Below are positions 58,005-64,000 of a DNA stretch of 64,000 nucleotides, in pieces. Position numbers and translations under genes: made by a program. How positions within the stretch are numbered: the first letter of the stretch is position 1; each line of letters starts with the position of its first letter. The notes beneath the pieces were generated by a model that was not told the origin of the DNA, ran no database searches, and was given only the letters and a program-made list of their open reading frames with translations. This DNA is from Parelaphostrongylus tenuis (taxonomy: Eukaryota; Nematoda; Chromadorea; Rhabditida; Metastrongylidae), in the NCBI GenBank assembly GCA_019055375.1, contig JAHQIW010007199.1, positions 310,001 through 374,000 on the forward strand. Reading direction: 5' to 3'.

Positions 58005-58365
58005 CGACTATTTTTTGAGACTTCACTCAAAGTTCAACGTAGAGGCGCCATGACAGCCCTTATAAAGGGCTTAGATGCTGTAAGGATGTCTGCAAGTTCT
58101 AAGCGGGGTCTTAAAAAGCCGTCGAAATGTAGAGGTATAATTCAATTTACCATCATGAGCGATTGACTGTTGATCAGTGCAATGTAAGGTGATCTTATCA
58201 CCTTACATGCAGTGTAACGTGCTTGACGTCTTTTTATATGTAGGGAATTTGCTGAACCGAGAGACACGTGCTACTGATGAGGCGTGCTAGAATAAGCCGA
58301 GACGTACGTCTACCACTAAAGGTACTATAGCAGACCTCTCAAAGGTCTAAAACATGCGAGATCGT
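58005..58365. mobile_element. P1 element with small hairpin and right-arm hammerhead
   Basis: A short hairpin at about 58005-58140, then GAGCGATTGACTGTTGATCAG, an inverted AAGGTGATCTTATCACCTT, and the ribozyme arm ending CAGACCTCTCAAAGGTC. Parallel in layout to 15807-16290. Confidence 0.6.
58268..58316 (+). ncRNA. hammerhead motif, one core change
   Basis: GTGCTA/TACCAC (five of six pairs), CTGATGA, stem II GGC/GCC, GAGA for GAAA, CGTACG, GTC with cleavage site C58310. Confidence 0.6.
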
Positions 58366-59070
58366 TTCTGCTCTCTTTCATCCCATTTAATTCTACTGTC
58401 GATTGACTATCGAACCCACTGAAGTCAAAACGACCGATATACATAGCGCGTGGTCGTCTGTTCTAGGTTGATCACGAACAATGTATTGTTCGCACAGAGC
58501 TAAGCTTGGAGTTAATACGACGTAATAACCGCTACGAACTTGAACTAGCGATGTCTTTTGAATCGATCTCGTTTTTTTCCCTATGAAGCCGCGCGTGGGC
58601 CTCTGAACAAAGGAACGGCCTCGATATTATTCCTTATAGTTGGAGCATTCTACTTTCATTACGAAGCTAAATGCTGCGAATCGACAAGCTTCTGTTTAAT
58701 GTGAAAATGAAGCAGTGCATTCAATTTTCCGCACATTTATGGTACAGATATCGTCGATTAGATTGACCACATTTAATCGAGAGCAGCTGACAATCTACAA
58801 AGCAGATTTTTGGGAGTGGGAAACACAGTAGCAACCATTTCCCTTATACAGCAGCCTTATTTAACCACTTAAGGGTCCACATCTTCTATTTAACATTATG
58901 TTCAGTATAAAGAACAAATGCGCCGTATAACGCTATAGCAGAAAGTCACCTAGTGCAACGCTAATATCACATCAGTATTAGCCCTTCAGACTCATTTCCA
59001 TTGATGTGAAATCAGACCGTAGAAGAAAGTGTTTCTCATTTATCATTCAATATAAATATATCCATTCATT
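58366..59070. other. no recognisable feature
   Basis: Unassigned intergenic sequence; no exon or repeat family supported. Confidence 0.4.
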
Positions 59071-59186
59071 ATGCCAAATAAGTATTTTGAGCCACGCATG
59101 TCATGTGATCTGTAAAATTTTAAAAAAATTTAAAAAATTTAACAGACCACATGACATGCGTAGCTTAAAAATGCTTATTTGGCATA
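59071..59186. mobile_element. P2 miniature hairpin
   Basis: ATGCCAAATAAGTATTTTGA left and its inverse right, GCCACGCATGTCATGTGATC against its inverse, around an A/T-only loop. The following GAAAACACTCGAAACGAAAG is the P2 outer flank in the opposite orientation. Confidence 0.7.
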
Positions 59187-59689
59187 TTAAAATTTTAGCT
59201 TTGGTGTTAAGAAAACACTCGAAACGAAAGATTTAATATATCCATTCAGTTACTGTTTTTGGCATACCGTAATCTTCATAAATTTTCACGGCAATTAATT
59301 TGACTGCAGATGGATGCAGGATATTCACAATGACGATTTCTGGAAAAAGATGTTGTGCTTCAAATGAGTTAAGAAGGAATTTGTCAGATTGGTTACTTAT
59401 TACTTCTTGATGCTGTTTGAGATTATTGTATCAACAACATATCATTTCTTGATGATGAGATTAGGAATTGTTGTGTATGGAAAAGGAAATGATTCGTCTG
59501 TTTTGTTGGTAAGAGAATGTTGTAGGGTATTGCGATGGTGTTGTGAAGCGATCCTTCAAACCGTGGTTGTCGAATCGTAGATTGAAAAGTAAGCTAAATA
59601 ATAATTGAATTTCTTTGATGCAAAGTTACGAATTCACTGAGATTTGCGATGACTGAACAACACCTATTCCCTATCTGTTTAATAGGACC

Positions 59690-62110
59690 ATCACATAGCT
59701 AAGCGCTATTTCGACCCTTCAGAGAAGATTATTTCGCTCCTGCTTTGGCGAGTAAACTGCTGTTCGATGGCTCAAATCAAAAGAATTTGAAAGGTGTAAT
59801 TTACCTTCGAAAAGACGTTGTTATTGCGCTAAAAGAGCAGATATAATATTTTTGTTTCTCATTGGAAGATTTCTCGCTGATCAAAGCTTTTCCTGCGGAA
59901 CCTCATCAATCAGTCGATAGATCAAATCTTAAGGATTCCAACAATTTATTTGGTTTTTGTTGTGATGGACTTGATATTACGCTGCAACAGCCAAAAGAAG
60001 ATTAGGTTCCGCAAATAATGGATCACTTCAACTACCCTCTCTTCACTTCGATCCATTGGGAAAAACGTATTTTATGATCGTTTCTGATGTCTGAATAACC
60101 AATCAATAGCTTAAATAAAAGAATTTGAAAGGTGTACTTTACTTTCGAAAAGACATTGCTATTGCGCTGAAAGAGCAGAAATAATATTTTGTTTTTCAAT
60201 GATGGATTTCTCGCTAACCAGGACATCTCTCTTACAGTTTCAAGAATCAAACGATAGATCAATCTCACCGCACCTTCCGCTTCTTTTCAAGTTCTATCAG
60301 CTATCTAATAGCTCGAATTTCAAAGATTTCAATGGTGTAATTTGTTTCCGCGCAGCGACGTTGGCCCCAACCCACCACGCTTTGGAGCTATGTGGATGAG
60401 ATTCCGTATATGAGTGCCAAACCAACACGCTTCTACCTGCATATCAATAAGATTCCGCAACAAGCGACACCGGTACCCTGAACATCCACTTGCGTTTCAA
60501 TTGTTTTGTTTTTCATCGATTTCTCCTAATTATGAGCTTTTACACTTTACCAAGTACTGAAAGAGTTGTAGTCATCTTTCTATAAAAACATGGCGTTCTA
60601 CAGACCGAACGTCTCTGCAAGAAAGGTCATCGAATGAAGCTTGATTTCGGTGCATGCGTTTCCTAGCGATACCACAAACGTAGATGCCACCAGATTATAA
60701 GGATTAGCGTTGGAAGTTGGCACGAGAACACAGGCCTGCCCTTTGTGACTGCTCTTCGTTTCTTTCACTTATGGTCTGAAGAGGCAACGTCGATTGATTA
60801 GTGCAAAAGACATCTCGGTGCGAACCATAACACAGCCGTGGAGTGGAATAATTACATGCGTGAAGTCGTCGCCGAGCACTTGATTCGACACCGTGGTGAT
60901 AAGATTAGCAGCAGTGGTAAGATCGTGGAGGTAGACGCGTCGTTGTTTACGAAGAGAAAGTATAACGCTGGTCGTGTGCTCCCTTAGCAATAGATATTCG
61001 GGACAATCTGTCGGGAAACAAAGCATTGCCTCCTGGTAGTGGTTTCGGATCGCAAAGCGGCTACCTTGCTGACCGCTATCGTAGAAAACGCTGCCGAAGG
61101 CTCCACCATCTACTCCGACTGTTGGAAAGGGTATAAGTCGGACGAATTGAAAGAGGCTGGTTTCCATCATTTCACAGTCATACACCGACACAACTTTGTA
61201 GATTCTAGTACAGTGTTCACACTCAAACGGTCGAAAGAGTGTGGGGGATCTGCAAAAATGACGCAGCAAACTGCATCGGTTCACCGCACGTCATCTTCTG
61301 GAGTCGTACTTAGCTGAATTCATGTGGCCTCAGATGGTAGCAGGTGAGTGACAGTGTTTAAAGTCATTACTGAAAATACTTGATATTTTCTTGTCTCTTG
61401 CGTCTCAATCATAATCTCTGTTTTGATTTCGGTGACGACGTTTTCAAGTCACTTTTGAAAGCAATCAGAGATTTTTGGCCATCTGTGTATTGAATGTGAT
61501 CTCTGTTGGATTGTGTACATATCGATAAATTGGACATAATAAATATATTCAACAAAAAGTTTGTTAACTGAAACAACCCGATGAGAGAGCAATACTTTGT
61601 TCATATACTGATTTATGATGTGCATGTGCTCTAAAAAAGTCATTTAGGTTAAGACGCCCTGTGCGCACGAGTGCGAAACTCAATATTCTTTGGTTCTTCT
61701 GAAACACGAAGAAGTTTGTCAAAAAAAAAAACAAAAGTATTTTTGAAGTCCTTGAGATTTGGTCTATCGTTTGGATGGCCTGATCAGCGAGAAATCTTTC
61801 AATGAGAAACAAAATATTATTTTTGCTCTTTCAGCGCAATAGCAAGGCCTTTGTGAAGATGAAATACACTGTTCAAATTCTTTTGATTTAAGCTATTGAA
61901 TGGTTATTTGAACATCAGAAACGATCATAAAATACGTTTTTCCCAACGGATCGAAGTGAGGAGAGGATAGTTGAAGTGATCATTTCTTACAAGACCCAAT
62001 CTCCTTTAGGGTGTTACAGCGTAATACCAGGTTCATCAAAAAAGCCAAATAAATCATTGAAATCGTTAAAATTTCATCTATCGATGTTAATAAGATTCTG
62101 ATAACTTTCC
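59690..62110 (+). mobile_element. Merlin-type DNA transposon with long inverted repeats
   Basis: A broken transposase (60590-61345) lies between long inverted flanks. 59905-60270 on the left matches 61750-62095 on the right in reverse (shared CACTTCAACTA, GGGAAAAACGTATTTTATGA, TTGCGCTGAAAGAGCA). The left flank also repeats itself: AAGAATTTGAAAGG recurs at 59781 and 60119, a 338-base period, with a partial third unit. Exact ends and target duplication were not found. Confidence 0.65.
60590..61345 (+). pseudogene. Merlin transposase (IS1016/ISXO2-like DDE), frameshifted
   Basis: Reads across three frames: CKKGHRMKLDFGA (zinc-ribbon part, mostly lost), LPFVTALRFFHLWSEE, GANHNTAVEWNNYMREV, KIVEVDASLFTKRKYNAGR (first catalytic Asp in VEVD), SDRKAATLLTAIVENAAEGS, TIYSDCWKGYKSDEL (second Asp in SDCW), FTVIHRHNFVD, then a TQT.ER block (place of the catalytic Glu) and LLESYLAEFMWPQ. 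At least two in-frame stops near 61000 and frame changes near 61220 and 61290 break it. The domain is the ISXO2-like transposase; in animals this is Merlin. No intron seen. It could not act by itself. Confidence 0.8.
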
Positions 62111-64000
62111 AGGTATCGTGAAGGATCACTGCATCAATGGTAGTTATTTTGATAAAGTACAGTATTGCAGAAACGATTTGAAGTGAACGTTATAACTTCG
62201 TTGGTTAATGGAATAAGACATTTTTCCCGTATTTCTTAAAGGAAAAAAAGCAAATCCAAAAATGAACTGAAAGTAATTGACATTTATGTATGTCGAAAAC
62301 AATGACAGTACATAGACTGATCAGCAAAGTTCCTCGTCGAGTTAGTTCAACGCTGGTGTGATAATCCTATAGACCAAAAAGTGGAAGTAGGTGTTGTTCA
62401 CACATTGGAGATCTCACGTATCTCGTAATTTTGCAGCAGGATAACTCAACTGGTCATAGCTTGCTTTGCCGGACCACGAATTGTCAATTATAATCTAATG
62501 ACCATTTCGTAATCATCGAGATACCTTGCTACATTCTCTCAAGAACAAAATAGACGAATGATTTCATTCAACACTCACAACGATTCAGTTTTATGCATCA
62601 TCTGTCACGGTCGGCTGATTTTCTTTCCTACTTCTGCTTTTGATTTCGGCCTAACATCGTCTCCGAATCAACGAGTAGGAGCCCGTACAAGGATCCATCG
62701 CCGAATTCCATGCCTTGGAAACGACATCGAGAAGATCTGAAAAGGCCCTTGCAAGGTTACGTCAGGAAACGAAGGAATAACTAAGGCACGACCCTACTGA
62801 CCAGCGAAAACAATTGGTCTTTGATATAACAATCTCAAAGAGAATTTCAGATCGGTAAAAGCCAATCTTAAAAATATCCTCTGCCTACTCATTCGAAGCA
62901 TATTATTTCTTTAGAAACCTCATTATCAATATGCTGTATCGAATTGCTGATAATTTGATTGCCAGAAATATCAAAGATTGTGCACCAAAAGCAATGATTG
63001 AATGGATACAAATCATATAAAAAACGAACAAAAAAACTTCTCTTGCTTTCGCATGTCGAAATGTTCTCGATTTTTGTCATTGATTTTTAAGCACAGAAGT
63101 AATCTATTTGCTGTATAAAATTACTCTTGAGCACATGGAGTGTGATACCCTCAGTGGGATTAGGAAATAACTTCTTATCAATATTGATTCTCCGTGGAAT
63201 TTTAAAAAACTAGTACTACGATGTTCCGTTGGAATTATCACAGAGAGTGGCTGAGTTTTTTGAATCATTCGCTTCCAAAAATCACTAAAAGAATATCATG
63301 TACAACTCAGCGAGAAAGCACGTCATATCCACTAGAACGTGATAGACGAATATGCAGATTCACACTACTATGGAATCGTTGTACTTAATCAAGTGCACGT
63401 AGTGCACTACATCCGTGATCGCGTTCAAAAAAAGTGTCGTAAGTATTTCCTAGGATACTTAGACGGCACGTTTTCACTGGTAGTGCGAGCCCCAGCACAG
63501 GGCAACTATGCTGATTCAGGTGTTCTGTACCCTGGAATGCTAGTAAGCCTAGCCGGGGCTTCCTCAGGTTGTAACACATTAGAGCAGTGGCCGGGCCTCG
63601 TGGGATCAGAGGAAGACTACCATCTTACGAAAAGTACCTACCAAAACAGCGGTCATTCCTCATACGGTTTACGCTAAGCTAAACTTCTCGAGTGGAAATG
63701 TCGTTATAAGTAAACCTGAGAAAAGAGATCTGAAAGATATGACAAAAGGAAAGTTTTGAATATTTCTAGTCACCTCGACACCAACTTCTCCTTTTATTTC
63801 GCGTTTCTATCTCCTCTACAACACTTTGGAGTGACTTTTAGTCGAAGATAACTGCGCTGCTAAAGTAGATGTCCAAAGTTAGTGCAAGCTTTAGAAAAGG
63901 TACCTTGTAAGGCTGCCCTAGTTATTCAGGCTCACTTTAGACGAAAGTCGAACTTTCGATTGAAATTTATAGGTCTATTGCATATACAATAAAGACTGGC
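62111..64000. other. no gene supported
   Basis: Unassigned. The longest frame (63339-63677, 112 codons) shows no family resemblance, and its middle holds complementary stretches (GCCCCAGCACAGGG, CTTAGACGGCACG) more like a repeat. AATAAA at the extreme right end could belong to a gene outside. Confidence 0.4.

Noticed and set aside
61039..61317. ISXO2-like domain as sign of bacterial contamination or transfer
   Set aside because: This domain is normal for eukaryotic Merlin transposons, and the locus is embedded in repeats shared with the rest of the window.
63339..63677. 112-codon ORF near the right end
   Set aside because: No recognisable motif, no splice context, and internal complementary stretches suggest repeat sequence.

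Overview
This is nuclear DNA of a multicellular eukaryote, most likely a clade V parasitic nematode of the hookworm/strongylid type. The main evidence is two multi-exon genes that rebuild into full-length proteins (CUL2-type cullin and chondroitin polymerizing factor). Both have short exons, T-rich 3' splice sites ending in CAG, and a strong acceptor a few bases before the first ATG, as in spliced-leader trans-splicing. A nuclear copy of a mitochondrial ND5 fragment that reads only with the invertebrate mitochondrial code, and RTE-type LINEs of the nematode kind, agree with this. The species assignment is inference. There are no bacterial genes, operons or CRISPR arrays.

Layout: 1-855, decayed mariner transposase cut by the window edge. 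About 4.2-12.75 kb, a class I SAM-methyltransferase-like gene (six exons seen, N-terminus not found) whose introns hold SINEs, a hammerhead palindrome and an RTE LINE with target duplications. 12.8-19.6 kb, SINEs and palindromes. 19.68-30.17 kb, the cul-2 orthologue (22 exons, 777 aa). 30.2-47.2 kb, a repeat-rich stretch with three copies of an ~840 bp TIR element, several palindrome families, LINE remnants, the ND5 NUMT and the best-preserved hammerhead ribozyme. 47.22-55.71 kb, the mig-22/CHPF orthologue (19 exons, about 759 aa). 55.7-64 kb, more palindromes and a broken Merlin (IS1016/ISXO2-type) transposon. All three host genes lie on the + strand. They show no functional linkage: cul-2 encodes a ubiquitin ligase scaffold and mig-22 a Golgi chondroitin polymerisation factor.

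The most unusual content is a set of palindromic mobile elements (at least nine loci) whose arms encode hammerhead ribozyme motifs. In every two-armed copy the left-arm motif lies on the - strand and the right-arm motif on the + strand, pointing outward. The motif has the core CTGANGA / GAAA, a self-complementary stem III of about six bases, a GTC or GTA cleavage triplet and a matching stem I. This resembles the small type I hammerheads of Penelope-like elements, retrozymes and schistosome satellites, but arranged as inverted pairs. Three tRNA-derived SINE-like families (called S1, S2, S3 here) are also abundant, and S3 repeatedly forms head-to-head palindromes. All family names (S1-S3, P1-P6) are mine. 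Gene identities come from remembered family sequences, because no search could be run.
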